Positions 22,957-35,352 of a DNA stretch of 64,000 bases are shown here, piece by piece. A program made the position numbers and the translations under genes. The stretch is from Ricinus communis (lineage: Eukaryota; Streptophyta; Magnoliopsida; Malpighiales; Euphorbiaceae): NCBI RefSeq assembly GCF_019578655.1, contig NC_063258.1, positions 12,590,802 to 12,654,801 on the forward strand, written 5' to 3'. The notes under the pieces are model-generated. The model did no database searches. It saw only the letters and a program-made list of their open reading frames with translations, and was not told the origin of the DNA. The stretch's first letter is position 1; each line of letters opens with the position of its first letter.

Positions 22957-25267
22957 TATAACGCCTGCATTTTCTCATCATCCATGTTATGTGCATTTAC
23001 ATTTAATCATTGGGCATATGATGGTATATCAATGATATTTTTATTTTATGAGAACATATATATATTAATTATAAGTAGAGAATAAGAAGCATGATATTAG
23101 ATTATTAATTTAGATAAGTTGATTAAGTACTTGGGTTATGTGTATTAAGCCTTAAGACTTAATTGAACCAATAGTTGAAGGTTGGGTAAATAGATTGGAC
23201 TTAAAAGATACAATTAAAAGTTAGTACCTATATATGGTTAGTAAGAATTAATTTAGGGTGATAAAAATAGTTTAGTAGGTGGTGGCATTAAGAGAGGAAT
23301 ATTGGAAATTGGAACCATGAGTAAGCTCATTTTACCTCTTCATTTCTCTAAAATTCGTACATGGCCAAAAACACAAAATTTGGAATAAGAGAGAGGAGTG
23401 GAATACCTAGAAAAACTTAAGATTAAGATAGGATTTTGCCAACTATTGAAGGAGCCAAGCTAAAGCTAAAGGATTTAAGCATATTAGCAACCCAAAAGCT
23501 GAAATTGGTAAGTTGTTACTTGAGTGTTATAAATTCGTCATTAGGGTTCTTGATTACAAATTGGAAAAACTTCATTTGATGGTCTCATTGATTAATTAAA
23601 GGTCTGATTATCATGAATTAGTAGAGTATTGAATGATTGCATAAAGATTAAGCTTGATTTAAGTTTAAGTATGTTAAGATAGAAAACTGTCAAAATTCCA
23701 GCAACCTTGATGTTCTGTATTTTAGGCATAACATGGGTTATATAAGTCCAAATTAAGCTTAATTGGTGTCTATGGAAAGTTTAGAGAGTCCTCTATAACT
23801 TTGTAGTTTTGTGATTTTGCTATTTTTGCCGTTTTGGTTGCTTAAATTGAGCAAATAGATTGCTGCTCGGGTACAACTAGCTGTATGACCCTTGCTCAGT
23901 AATTTGAAAATAATTAAATCTATAGAAGTCGGAATTGAGTAATTCTTCTTGGAGATGAAACTAGACGCATAAATGGATATGTCAATTTAATATGAGATTT
24001 TTGTATTAAGCCAATTTTGCCCAGCAATAAATATACCTTGGTACTAAATTCTGTCTAGAAAACAGAAATGTTGGAGATTAGTTTTATGCAATTTATTGAT
24101 GTTAATTTGAGTTAGATTGGTATTTAACTAGATGGGAAATGTTTATAGGATATTAAAACAGTAATTGAGAGTCTTAGAGGAAGAGTTAGACCTATGAATT
24201 AGAGAGGGGATGATCTTGTAATGCATTAGAACTCGCATTTACATGAATATTTGTAATATGCATGAAATGTGAATTGATGAATGTGTTGACAGTACTCAAA
24301 GGCCTGGAAAGGAAGTTGTGGAGAAAGGAGGTTCTTATATGCTAAAGGAATAAGTATATTTTGAGTAAGTAAATAGTTAATATTTGCTATGTTCATATAT
24401 TTAATCAAATGTTCGCAAATGGTTGCGTTTGCTTAATATTGTTTATGTTTGAATGGTGAGATGGAAATGATTGGTGTGGAGTGGAACAATTGTTATTGCT
24501 GAAATATGATATAAGTGAAATGATTGAATTGTGATGTTAAGTGCATATGTGCATGTGAATGGTGGATTCCCCTATGAAAAAAAGATATATATATATAAAG
24601 CCTTGGGAGGCTAAAGCCTAGAGAGGCTATAAAAGTGTATAATGTGAGATGAGGCGAGCTGACTTACGTGTGTGATATGTGAGGATGAGGCGGAGCAGCA
24701 CATTAAAGGGGATCCACAAGCCGTGAGAACTAACCATAATTGTTGAATTGTATTTCTTCTATGATGGTTGTAATGAATTGAGTAGAATGGTATGACTTTA
24801 TACCTAAACTATGAATATCATGGAAAGTTATGTGATTGGGTGGAAATTGTATTAAGTGTATGTGATATAGATTATGTTGATTATTTATTTACTGAAATGG
24901 AGGCTCACCCCTCTCCAAAATTTTTCTTTTCAGGTTTGTAAATAGTAGTGCATCCGTTGGTTGTATGCGAAGTCTAGCTTTTAGCGATTCACATCAAGTT
25001 GGGCCAGTTTTGTGAAGTCTCCTCCTGATGCATTTTTGTATGCAGTTATGTGATATATATGGAAGTATGCCTTATAAGGCATAAGAAGATGTTTGTAATA
25101 CTTGTTAAATGATGTTTAAGTATAATCATATGTTTATATTTTAATAACCTTGTGTCTGGATTCTTAACAACCTACATATTGACCTATCTACCTGTAGTAT
25201 ATATTCTACGACGCTTGTATGCTTCCTGGCTAATGTTTATTGGTTAGTATGTGATGGGGGTGTTACA
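22957..25267 (+). repeat. Tek-A 3' LTR (2311 bp)
   Basis: It is nearly identical to 15820-18132. The first bases read TATAACGCC instead of TGTAACGCC, one change in the terminal TG. The end GTGTTACA is intact and followed by the AGTAA duplication (25268-25272). Confidence 0.92.
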
Positions 25268-25272
25268 AGTAA

Positions 25273-25995
25273 TCGAGGGACATACGTGTGATTACGGACC
25301 AAAATCCATCAGATTGGGCGAGGAGTAGCACCTAGAGGGTTGAGCATGGCCTGGACTCTGGCCGTGCTGAATTACCAAGAGGCTATCCCCAATTGTGCCA
25401 TTTCAGCACGACTTCCGTAGCCACCACGGCCTCTAGCACGGCCTGTGATGGATCAGCACAGGCTTGGGCACGGCCTAGAAGGAGTCGACCGTGAGACTCC
25501 ACAGATTGATACCGACACTGGACTCGGCCGTGGAGTCTTGATCATCATGACTGGACTTCGGCCATGCTGAATCAACAATATAGGCGATTTTGAATTCTTT
25601 TTGAAGGGGGACGATTTTTGGACTCAATTCCAAGACACACACTTAATCAATTATTTCCTATACCTCAATTGTAGACCTTGAGAGATAAAAATTCATTAAT
25701 TGAATAGGGGATTTCACTTGTTCCAACATTGAATTGAAGATCAAGACAAACTTTGGGAGCATTCAAGAGGCAACTAGGGTTTGAGATTTCGAATTTTGCA
25801 ATTTTAGGGTTTCTCATTCAGCTTGAAAGAGAAGGGTGTACATGCCTTTAATTTATTTTTCCTTATTTTGTTCCCTAATTGCTTTAACCATGAACATGAG
25901 TAGCTAGATCTTTTGAATCCATTAGGGTTCACCTTTGTTGATGGATTATACTTAATTGTTAGTTTTTATAATTGTCATTCTTGCAATCATCTTGC
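25273..25995 (+). repeat. Ath-1 5' LTR, part 2, truncated by deletion
   Basis: The LTR resumes after Tek-A and matches 48904-49617 of the 3' LTR, including the CACGG cluster (25340-25575) and the GGGTGTACATG block (25834). At TCTTGCT (about 25991-25996) it passes directly into protease codons; the last about 600 bases of LTR, the primer site, gag and most of PR are gone. Confidence 0.88.
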
Positions 25996-28900
25996 TACAT
26001 CGAGGGCTGTTATCGATGTAAGCAATGGAAAGCTTAAGCTTAGAGTTGATGATGAGACCATTACCTTTGACCTAGCCACTTCCATGAGACAGTCACTGGA
26101 CTATGATAATACTGTATATTCTATTGATGTGATTGATGATGTGGTTGAGTCCCATTTGCAAGAAATTTTATGTTTTGACCCTTTGCAAGTAGCAATAGCT
26201 GAGGATGAGGAGGAGTTGTCCAACGAGCAAGTGTTGGAGCAACTCGCTGTTTTATTGGCTTCTGAGCCGAGCTTGTCAACTAATCCCTATCTTTTTCTTG
26301 ACAGGTCTGGGGTGCATAAAGTAAAGACTTCATTCGAGGACCCACCAGTCTTAGAACTGAAGGAGTTACCGAGCCACTTGGTTTATGCCTTCCTGAATGA
26401 AGAGAAGCGCTTACCAGTAATCATAGCAGCCGATCTAACTCTTGAAGAAAAAACCGTGCTGTTGGAAGTTCTAAGGAAGTACAAGAAGGCCTTTGCTTTC
26501 AATATAGCAGATATCCCGGGCATAAATCCAAGTTTCCGCTCTCATAAGATTTCATTGGAGGACAGCGGTTTCGGTTGTTCGTACCTCAAAGACGACTCAA
26601 TCCGAACATGAAAGAAGTGGTAAAGAAGGAGGTAATTAAACTTCTTGATGCAGTTTAATATATCCTATTTCCGGCGGTTCGTGGGTTAGTCCTGTGCAAG
26701 TTGTACCCAAGAAGGGAGGCATCACGTTGGTAAGGAATGAGAAGGATGAGATGATCCAGGCTCGGACGATAGCGAGGCTTCCGAGTTTGCATTGATTACT
26801 GTAGGCTTAATGATGCAACTCGGAAGGACCATTTCCCTCTTCCTTTTATTGATCAGATGATTGAACGTTTAGCAGGTCACATGTTTTATTGTTTTCTTGA
26901 TGGCTTTTCAGGTTACTTTCAGATTCCTATTGCACCTGAGGACCAAGAGAAGACTACCTTCACCTACTTATGGGACGTTTGCTTATAGACTGATGCCATT
27001 CAGACTGCAATGCACCGGCTACATTTCAGTGATTGCATGATGGCTATTTTTTGAGGACATGATTGAGGAGTCTAAGGAGGTATTTATGGATGACTTCTCT
27101 GTTTTTAGTAATTCTTTCTCTCTTTGTTTGGCAAACCTTGAGCGCATGTTAGCTAGGTGTATTGAGGCTAACTTGGTACTAAACTGGAAAAATGCCATTT
27201 CATGGTGAGAGAGAGGATTGTTTTGGGGCATAAGATCTCTCAGTCGGGATGGAGGTGGATAGAGCTAAGGTAGAAGTAATATCTAAGCTACCTCCTCCTA
27301 GTTCATATAATTTGGGAGTTTTACGGGCCATGCGAGGTTTTATAGGAGATTTATTAGAGATTTCTCTAAGATTGCTAGGCCTCTCACTCAATTGTTAGTT
27401 AAAGATGTACCTTTTATTTTTGATGATGCATGCTTGGCGACTTTTGAGTTACTTAAGAACTTCTATTCCAATCATGGTTTCTCCCGATTGGGGGCCGCCT
27501 TTAAACTGATGTGCGATGCTAGTGATTATGCGATTGGAGCTGTGCTTGGACAGAGGATTGAAAAGAAGTTCCAACCCATTTACTACGCTAGCAAGACTTT
27601 GACGGGAGCCCCGGGACACTACACCACCACAGAGAAGGAGTTATTGCCGTTGTTTACGCCTTCGACAAGTTTAGATCATACCTCGTTCTCTCCAAAACCA
27701 TTGTCTTCATGGACCACTCGGCGTTGAGGTACTTATTCCTGAAAAATTATGCGAAACCGAGATTGATTCGGTGGATTCTTTTGTTACAGGAATTTGATGT
27801 CGAGATTAAGGATAAGAAGGGCGGAGAATCCGCAAATGGACCATTTATCGAGATTGGAAAATCCTCACTTGGATGCACTTGATGAGACGGCCATAGACGA
27901 TCGATTTCCAGAAGAACATTTATATGTCACTCAGGTATACACTGATACTCCCTGGTTTTCAGATTACGCTAACTATTTGGTTGCTAGGGTTCTACCAAAG
28001 GGTATGACTTATCGGCCAAAAGAAGAAATTCTTCAACGATTTAAAATACTATATTTGGGAAGATCCCTTTTGTTTAAAGTATGTGTAGATCAGGTGATTC
28101 GGCCGTTGTGTATATGGCGAGGAGACTCTCCAAATATTGAAGCACTGCTATGAGGGACCCACTTGGAGGTCATCAGCGGCAAACCATCTGTTGAGGAAGG
28201 TGCTAGAGGCAAGATTCTATTGGCCTACGCTCTTCCAAGATGCACCAAATTTGTTCGGAGTTTGTGACCCTTGCCGGTAGCAGTAATATCTCTTCTCGTG
28301 ATGAGATGCCCCAGTGGTGTGCAAGTCGTTGAGATTTTTTATATTTGGGGCATCGACTTCATGGGACCCTTTCCCTCTTCGTATGGTAATAAGTACATTA
28401 TGGTTGCTGTTGAATATTTCTCTAAGCTCAGGCCGAGCTCACCGACGATGCCGGGGTTATGCGGGTTCCTTAGCGATTGTTTGCTAGGTTTGGCATACCT
28501 AGGGCGCTTATTAGTGATAGAGGAATACATTTCCGCAACTCCCAATTAGAGAAAGTACTTAAGCGGTACGGAGTTACTCATCGATTCTCTACTCCCTATC
28601 ACCCCCAGACTAGTGGGCAGGTTGAGGTAACTAATAAGGGTATTAAACGTATTTTAGAGAGAACCGTTAGTACCAGTAGGAAGGACTGGACTCTTAAGTT
28701 AGATGATGAATTATGGGCGTTTAGGACTGCTTTTAGGACATCTATAGGTTTTACGCCCTATCGCCTTGTTTATGGAAAGTCCTGTCATTTGCCTGTTGAG
28801 TTAGAGCATAGGGCACTTTGGGCCCTTAGAACTTGTAACTTTGATATTGATTCTGCAGGTAAGGAGCGACAATGGCAGCTGAGTGAGCTAGATGAGTGGC

Positions 28901-29226
28901 GCCAGCAGGCGTACGAAAACTCCTTAACTTACAAAGCAAGGACTAAGAAATGGCATGATCAAAGGATTTGTGAGCCTAAGGAGTTTCAGGTTGGGGATCG
29001 AGTGTTGCTTTACAACTCTCGCCTTCGTCTGTTTCCCGGAAAGCTGCAGACTCGTTGGTCTGGACCATTTCAGATCGGACAAGTCTTTCCATATGGAGTG
29101 GTAGAGTTGCATCATCCAGAGAAGGGACACTTCAAAGTGAACGGCCATCGGCTAAAGCGATACCATTGTAACTCGTTGGATAGTGAGCAACGAGTTGACC
29201 TGGCTTTGTATGCACAGGAAGGGTGA
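25996..29226 (+). pseudogene. pol: Ath-1 pol: end of PR, RT, RNase H, INT, frameshifted
   Basis: The frame opens in the end of protease (SRAVIDVSNGKLKLRVDDE) and runs through an acidic linker to about 26590. RT, to about 27400, is broken by indels but keeps GYFQIPIAPEDQEKTTF and the catalytic FMDD box (near 27087). RNase H follows (CDASDYAIGAVLGQR near 27505 and YTTTEKELL near 27621). INT spans about 27900-29226, with [20 protein letters not shown] near 28350; the last 249 codons (28477-29226) are fully open, with [20 protein letters not shown] and the C-terminal [12 protein letters not shown] and [12 protein letters not shown]. This best-preserved segment gives the reference for Ath-2. The element lost gag and the primer site. 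Confidence 0.9.
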
Positions 29227-29871
29227 TCCGAATGAGTCAAGCTTAAGACTCTACAAATAAGCACTTATGTACATTCGACTTGGATTATACTTTTATGTTT
29301 TTAATTAGTTGTGATTGTTTCATCATTTTCATTTGACTTTATTATAGTTGCTTAACAGTAATTAGGGTTTTAATTTTTCGGACTTATATAATCGGAGAGG
29401 ACGGACTCTTCCGTTTGACCATATCTACTTGTTTTATGATCTAATTACATGCATATATGTGTTAATTACAGGTAGGGGGCAAGGCGACTCGAGATGGCAA
29501 AGTAAAGCCTAGAAACATTCCATTTCACCACGGTTTCTATGGCCATCACGGGCTAGAACACCAAGCCATGCTGAGGAGCATGGCCAGAGTCAAGCCCGTG
29601 TTGAAGGATAAAGAATAATTTGTTACGGCCCAAGGCATCACGGGATAAAACCCCATGCCGTGCTCATTAGCATCGCTGCCATTGCCCAAAAGGCTCAAGA
29701 CGGGTGAGTCCTAGCCGTCTTGGTCGACGGCCTTACCCTCACCCGTGCTGAACACGTGCCTATAAGAAGGGGAGGCCTCCGAAAATTTTGCTTCCCTTTT
29801 GTTTTTCTTAGCTCAAAGGTGTTGTTCTTATACCCTTATCTCACCCTTCTCACTTTCCTCAGCGAACTCAG
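29227..29871 (+). promoter_or_regulatory. Ath-1 leader of the env-position ORF, with CACGG cluster
   Basis: A noncoding 645 bp stretch between the pol stop and a splice donor. Its second half (about 29530-29765) is a GC-rich cluster of CACGG/CGTGCTG words like that of the LTR. There is no TATA box I would trust. It could serve as an internal promoter, a packaging or translation signal, or neither; this is inference. Confidence 0.45.
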
Positions 29872-30286
29872 GTAAGTCCCTTCATTTGTTGCCTTATATT
29901 TTTTTTTATTATGATTTGACTTCTATTTTATACATATACTCTTGTTAGGACATGCTAGGATATCTTGGTGGCTTTATATTGTAACCATATGACCTTGGTT
30001 AGGTTAATTTACATTAGTTGTTGTGTTTGTGGTGTAGTCGGTTATGAAAATGATAAGTGTGGGGTTTTGGTGGAAATAAAATGTGCCTATAGCATGCAAA
30101 GCATGAATAATGTTTAGACTTAAATTGCAATTGCTGGTTCATGATAAATTAGATTGGTATGTATCGGTTTATTAGTTTATACAAGTTTTTGGTTAGTCGA
30201 AGTATAATCATTATGCTGTTGATTCGGTAGATTATTTCTTTCATTAACTTGAATTCTTACAAAGAACTAATAATTCATTGCATTAG
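29872..30286 (+). other. predicted intron in the leader of the Ath-1 env-position ORF
   Basis: The strong donor CAG|GTAAGT (29872) and the acceptor ATTAG (30286) lie six bases before the ATG at 30292. The sequence is T-rich with a GTGTGGGGT motif inside (30057-30065). Ath-2 has the same layout. No transcript evidence is available here. Confidence 0.5.
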
Positions 30287-30291
30287 GTTAT

Positions 30292-31515
30292 ATGATGGAC
30301 CGCGATAAATCTCGTAGAAAGCAACTGAAACGCTTCGCTACCAGCAAGCGATCGCGTGGTGAAGGAACGTCTTCCTCAGCGCTAGAACCAGCACCAGCAC
30401 TTCCACCTCCACCACAACAGCAAATAGTCCGACCTCGGAAAGCACCTGTTGTGAATCCATCCATACCTGGCCGTCATCCATTATGGACATTCCCTAATGC
30501 AGACAATGAAAGTAGATTCCAAGTCATGAGATGGAAGCAAGTGATGGTGGGCCGTTGCATAGACTTCACATCCCTAGAGAGAGTGGGATTGGCTTAAGAT
30601 ATGCACACACTCTTCGAGACTCTACCGTATGCGAGATTCTTTGACATCATTGAGCCAACCTACCGTGAGCTTACAATCGAGTTCCTCAGCACCTTCTTCC
30701 TGCAGCAACAGATCACAAACTCGCATCAGCCTGATGCAATTTATTTCAGGCTTAGGGGAAGGGAGTTCTCGATGTCGGTCCCACAATTTGGCATGCATTT
30801 GGGATTATGGACTGAACAAGAAATCTCAGGGGAGGAGTATCAGGGATGTCTTTACATCCACCCAATTTCATATGACGCCATGTGGGACTCATTGGTAATG
30901 AGGCCGGAAACATACTACCCAAGCAGGTCTAAGGCCTCTAGCCTACCGGACCATCTCCGCTACATTCATACCCTACTAGCTTACACTATTACAGGCCGAG
31001 GGGACAGTTTTGGGGTAGTCACACAAACTGATGTCTTTATTCTCTAGGCTATGCAACATCAGAAGAAGCTAGACTTGGGATATTTATTGGCTCGCCAAGT
31101 CCATTCATTTATAGTAGACGCCCAGAAGAAGATGCATTGTTGTTTCGGTCCGTATGTGACTAGGTTAGCTAAGAGACTGGATGTATTGGATGACTGTCTC
31201 TCGGAACATTCAAATATTGGTGACATGACACCACTAGGGATCAGACAGATGATCAACATGCAGATGATCACGGCCACTAGACATCCATATGATATTGAAT
31301 ATAGGCTCGTGAGCACAATAGTTAGGGAAGCTAGAAAGGCAGCGGCTAGAGGAGCCCAACATCCGTCGGCCGGGATCCCGGATGTTAGGATTCCTAACCC
31401 AGCTAGAGTGTTTATGCCCTCATCTGGAGCCTCATCCTCTCATTCGGCAGGGCCATCGAGCATTCGGATCGTTATTATGGTCGACTGGCTAGATCGAGTC
31501 CGCGATCTACAATGA
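30292..31515 (+). pseudogene. Ath-1 env-position ORF, first part, two nonsense codons
   Basis: One frame of about 407 codons is open except for stops at 30596-30598 and 31045-31047. Where Ath-2 can be compared, the first replaces a CAG and the second a TGG; both are single transitions. The N-terminus (MMDRDKSRRKQLKRF, then SKRSRGEG) is basic and NLS-like, followed by an Ala/Pro linker. The core has IEPTYRELTIEFLSTFFLQQ, FSMSVPQFGMHLGLW, ISYDAMWDSLVMRPETYYPS, LLAYTITGRGDSFG and LDLGYLLARQVHSF. I do not see a signal peptide or transmembrane helix, so an envelope role is doubtful. Tek-B interrupts the gene at 31529; the C-terminus resumes at 39771. Pfam ATHILA ORF-1 is a candidate family. Its function is unknown. 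Confidence 0.78.
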
Positions 31516-31528
31516 CAGATAAGAAGAT

Positions 31529-33839
31529 TGTAGCCCGCATTTTCTCATCATCCATGTTATGTGCATTTACATTTAATCATTGGGCATATGATGGTATATC
31601 AATGATATTTTTATTTTATGAGAACATATATATATTAATTATAAGTAGAGAACAAGAAGCATGATATTAGATTATTAATTTAGATAAGTTGATTAAGTAC
31701 TTGGGTTATGTGTATTAAGCCTTAAGACTTAATTGAACCAATAGTTGAAGGTTGGGTAAATAGATTGGACTTAAAAGATACAATTAAAAGTTAGTACCTA
31801 TATATGGTTAGTAAGAATTAATTTAGGGTGATAAAAATAGTTTAGTAGGTGGTGGCATTAAGAGAGGAATATTGGAAATTGGAACCATGAGTAAGCTCAT
31901 TTTACCTCTTCATTTCTCTAAAATTCGTACATGGCCAAAAACACAAAATTTGGAATAAGAGAGAGGAGTGGAATACCTAGAAAAACTTAAGATTAAGATA
32001 GGATTTTGCCAACTATTGAAGGAGCCAAGCTAAAGCTAAAGGATTTAAGCATATTATCAACCCAAAAGCTGAAATTGGTAAGTTGTTACTTGAGTGTTAT
32101 TAATTTGTCATTAGGGTTCTTGATTACAAATTGGAAAAACTTCATTTGATGCTCTCATTGATTAATTAAAGGTCTGATTATCATGAATTAGTAGAGTATT
32201 AAATGATTGCATAAAGATTAAGCTTGATTTAAGTTTAAGTATGTTAAGATAGAAAACTGTCAAAATTCCAGCAACCTTGATGTTCTGTATTTTAGGCATA
32301 ACATGGGTTATATAAGTCCAAATTAAGCTTAATTGGTGTTTATGGAAAGTTTAAAGAGTCCTCTATAACTTTGAAGTTTTGTGATTTCGCTATTTTTTCC
32401 GTTTTGGTTGCTTAAATTGAGCAAACAGATTGCTGCTCGGGTACAACTAGCTGTATGACCCTTGCTCAGTAATTTGAAAATAATTAAATCTATAGAAGTC
32501 GGAATTGAGTAATTCTTCTTGGAGATGAAACTAGACGTATAAATGAATATGTCTATTTAATATGAGATTTTTTTATTAAGCCAATTTTTCCCAGCAATAA
32601 ATATATCTTGGTACTAAATTCTGTCTAGAAAACAGAAATGTTGGAGATTAGTTTTATGCAATTTATTGATGTTAATTTGAGTTAAATTGGTATTTAACTA
32701 GATGGGAAATGTTTATAGGATATGAAAACAGTAATTGAGAGTCTTAGAGGAAGAGTTAGACCTATGAATTAGAGAGGGGATGATCTTGTAATGCATTAGA
32801 ACTCGCATTTACATGAATATTTGTAATATGCATGAAATGTGAATTGATGAATGTGTTGACAGGTACTCAAAGGCCTGGAAAGGAAGTTGTGGAGAAAGGA
32901 GGTTCTTATATGCTAAAGGAATAAGTATATTTTAAGTAAATAGTTAATATTTGCTATGTTCATATATTTAATCAAATGTTCCGCAAATGGTTGCGTTTGC
33001 TTAATATTGTTTATGTTTGAATGACTGAGATGGAAATGATTGGTGTTGAGTGGAACAATTGTTATTGCTGAAATATGATATAAGTGAAATGATTGAATTG
33101 TGATGTTAAGTGCATATGTGCATGTGAATGGTGGATTCCCCTATGAAAAAAAAAAAGATATATATATAAAGCCTTGGGAGGCTAAAGCCTAGAGAGGCTA
33201 TAAAAGTGTATAATGTGAGATGAGGCGGAGCGTACCACGTGTGTGATATGTGAGGATGAGGCGGAGCAGCATATTAAAGGGGATCCACAAGCCGTGAGAA
33301 CTAACCATAATTGTTGAATTGTATTTCTTCTATGATGGTTGTAATGAATTGAGTAGAATGGTATGACTTTATACCTAAACTATGAATATCATGGAAAGTT
33401 ATGTGATTGGGTGGAAATTATATTAAGTGTATGTGATATAGATTATGTTGATTATTTATTTCACTGAAATGGAGGCTCACCCCTCTCCAAAATTTTTCTT
33501 TTCAGGTTTGTAAATAGTAGTGCATCCGTTGGTTGTATGCTAAGTCTAGCTTTTAGCGATTCTGTCAAGTTGGGCCGTTTTGTGAAGTCTCCTCCCGATG
33601 CATTTTTGTATGCGGTTATGTGATATATATGGAAGTATGCCTTATAAGGCATAAGAAGATGTTTGTAATACTTGTTAAATGATGTTTAAGTATAATCATA
33701 TGTTTATATGTTAATAACCTTGTGTCTAGATTCTTAACAACCTACATATTGACCTATCTACCCTGTAGTATATATTCTACGACGCTTGTATGCTTCCCCG
33801 GCTAATGTTTATTGGTTAACATGTGATGGGCGTGTTACA
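31529..33839 (+). repeat. Tek-B 5' LTR (2311 bp)
   Basis: TGTAGCCCGCATT to CGTGTTACA, collinear with the Tek-A LTR. The start differs at the GTAACGCCTGC words. The TATA region is at about 33165-33210. Confidence 0.92.
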
Positions 33840-33845
33840 TTTTAG

Positions 33846-33860
33846 TGGTATCGAGCAGGG
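33846..33860 (+). other. Tek-B primer binding site, initiator tRNA-Met type
   Basis: TGGTATCGAGCAGGG, with the same missing AG as Tek-A compared with Tek-C. Confidence 0.83.
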
Positions 33861-33956
33861 ATTAGATTCATTGGGAGTAGATTCATGTTGCACATCATTA
33901 AGCATATGATATATGTTCTTTGAACTTGACTGAATATTTGCATTTCATATATATAG

Positions 33957-35344
33957 ATGGAGAGACAAGGAGAACACGCGAATCGGCCCAGATAAGTCAT
34001 TAGAGTCTCATGCATGGTCATGAAAATCATCCGAACATGATCAACATGATGAGCATGAGCTACATTCCGAAAATGCCGCACAATCGAATGTACAAAATGT
34101 TATGGAACAGTTTATGGATTTTCCGATGCAGCAGGGGCAGCTCAACAACAAGCACCTAGCGCCTCGGACTCAACAACAAAAGGTCGTGATAGATAAGAAT
34201 TATGAAAGAGTTAGGAAACAAGGTGCTAATGTTTTCAAGGTACTACCCGATCCCTACTGAGGCCGAGGAATGGTTACGAAATACGGAAGGGTGTTGGATA
34301 GATTTAATTGCACATCCGAACAAAGGCTTCTATATATGATATCTTTAATAGAAAAGATGCACTTGATTGGTGGGAAACAGTTTTAAGAAGCAAAGATCGA
34401 CCAATGACTTTGACTTGGAATGATTTCTTGAGAGAATTTAGAAGTATACTCCGAAATTTATAGAGACAGAAAGAAGCTTGAATTTCTTGATCAAACAGAA
34501 TGATATGTCGGTTCTGCGAGTACGAAGTTCAATTTGTGAGATTATGTAAGTATGCACCGGAAGAAATAGCCATCAAGAACTGAAAAGGAAGAAATTTGAG
34601 ATGGGTTTGAGGCTTGACATTCGTGAGAAAATGGCGTTGAAACCTCATAATTACAATGCCTCAATTGAAGCCGCTTTGAGAGTCAAGAAACATCATTTGA
34701 AAGGAATACTATGGAAGCTAAAAGAAGAAGATCATTGGTGCTTATAGTAATCCTCCAAGACATATTAGTATTTCTTCGTTTAGAGGCTCTAATTCACAAA
34801 TGGAGTAGTTATCATGGACGAGGGTTTGGTGGTCACCTTGTAGATCCTCCATAGTACCTTATAGTAGAGGTGGATACAATTCATCCGGACTTGAGGGAGG
34901 ACAAGTTTCAGCCCGGTGAGGGTTTGCTCCTGTTTGTCCCACGTGCAACAGGAGACATCTTGGAGAATGTTGGGGACCTAGACCGGTAGTATGTTTTACT
35001 TGTAGTAGGCCGGGACATTATTCTAGAGATTGTCCTATGAGAAGAAATAATGCTCGGAGAATCTTATACAGTGGGTCGAGTAGTGTTGGTGAAAATATTC
35101 CAGTTTGGTTCAGGCAGGAGGAAGAGGTGGCAGAGGAGGTTTAACTATTTCAGCAACACCATCGGAACAAATTGGTCAACCACAAGCACAAGCTAGAGTA
35201 TTTGCTACTACTAGAAATAAAGCATTTGCTTTGAAATTATTCTGGTATACTTTCTATTCATGATTCCGATGCACATGTTCTTATTGATCCTGGATCCACA
35301 TGTTCATTCATATCACATGATTTTGCATCGCATGTTCATGCTAA
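33957..35344 (+). pseudogene. gag: Tek-B gag, frameshifted
   Basis: Collinear with Tek-A gag from the ATG at 33957. The core words NYERVRKQGANVFKV (near 34199), DWWETV-type and the zinc knuckle CFTCSRPGHYSRDC (near 34996-35040) are present but in different frames. There are many small indels, mostly at places where Tek-C has CAG, CTG or neighbouring bases, so the number of real mutations is uncertain. It ends at the deletion joint. Confidence 0.83.
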
Positions 35345-35352
35345 TATAGAAG

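Larger units (their letters stand above)
15820..25267 (+). mobile_element. Tek-A: full-length Tekay/Del-like chromovirus
   Basis: A 9448 bp element with two LTRs of about 2.31 kb, an initiator tRNA-Met primer site, gag with zinc knuckle, PR, RT, RNase H, integrase, a C-terminal chromodomain-like segment and a purine tract. The target duplication AGTAA (15815-15819 and 25268-25272) is perfect. The domain order, long LTR, Met primer site and chromodomain place it in the chromoviruses, most like Tekay/Del. The LTRs are nearly identical outside CAG/CTG sites, so the insertion is young. Confidence 0.92.

Noticed and set aside
30292..31515. Calling the third Athila ORF a viral envelope gene.
   Set aside because: Only its position suggests this; signal peptide and membrane anchor were not seen.
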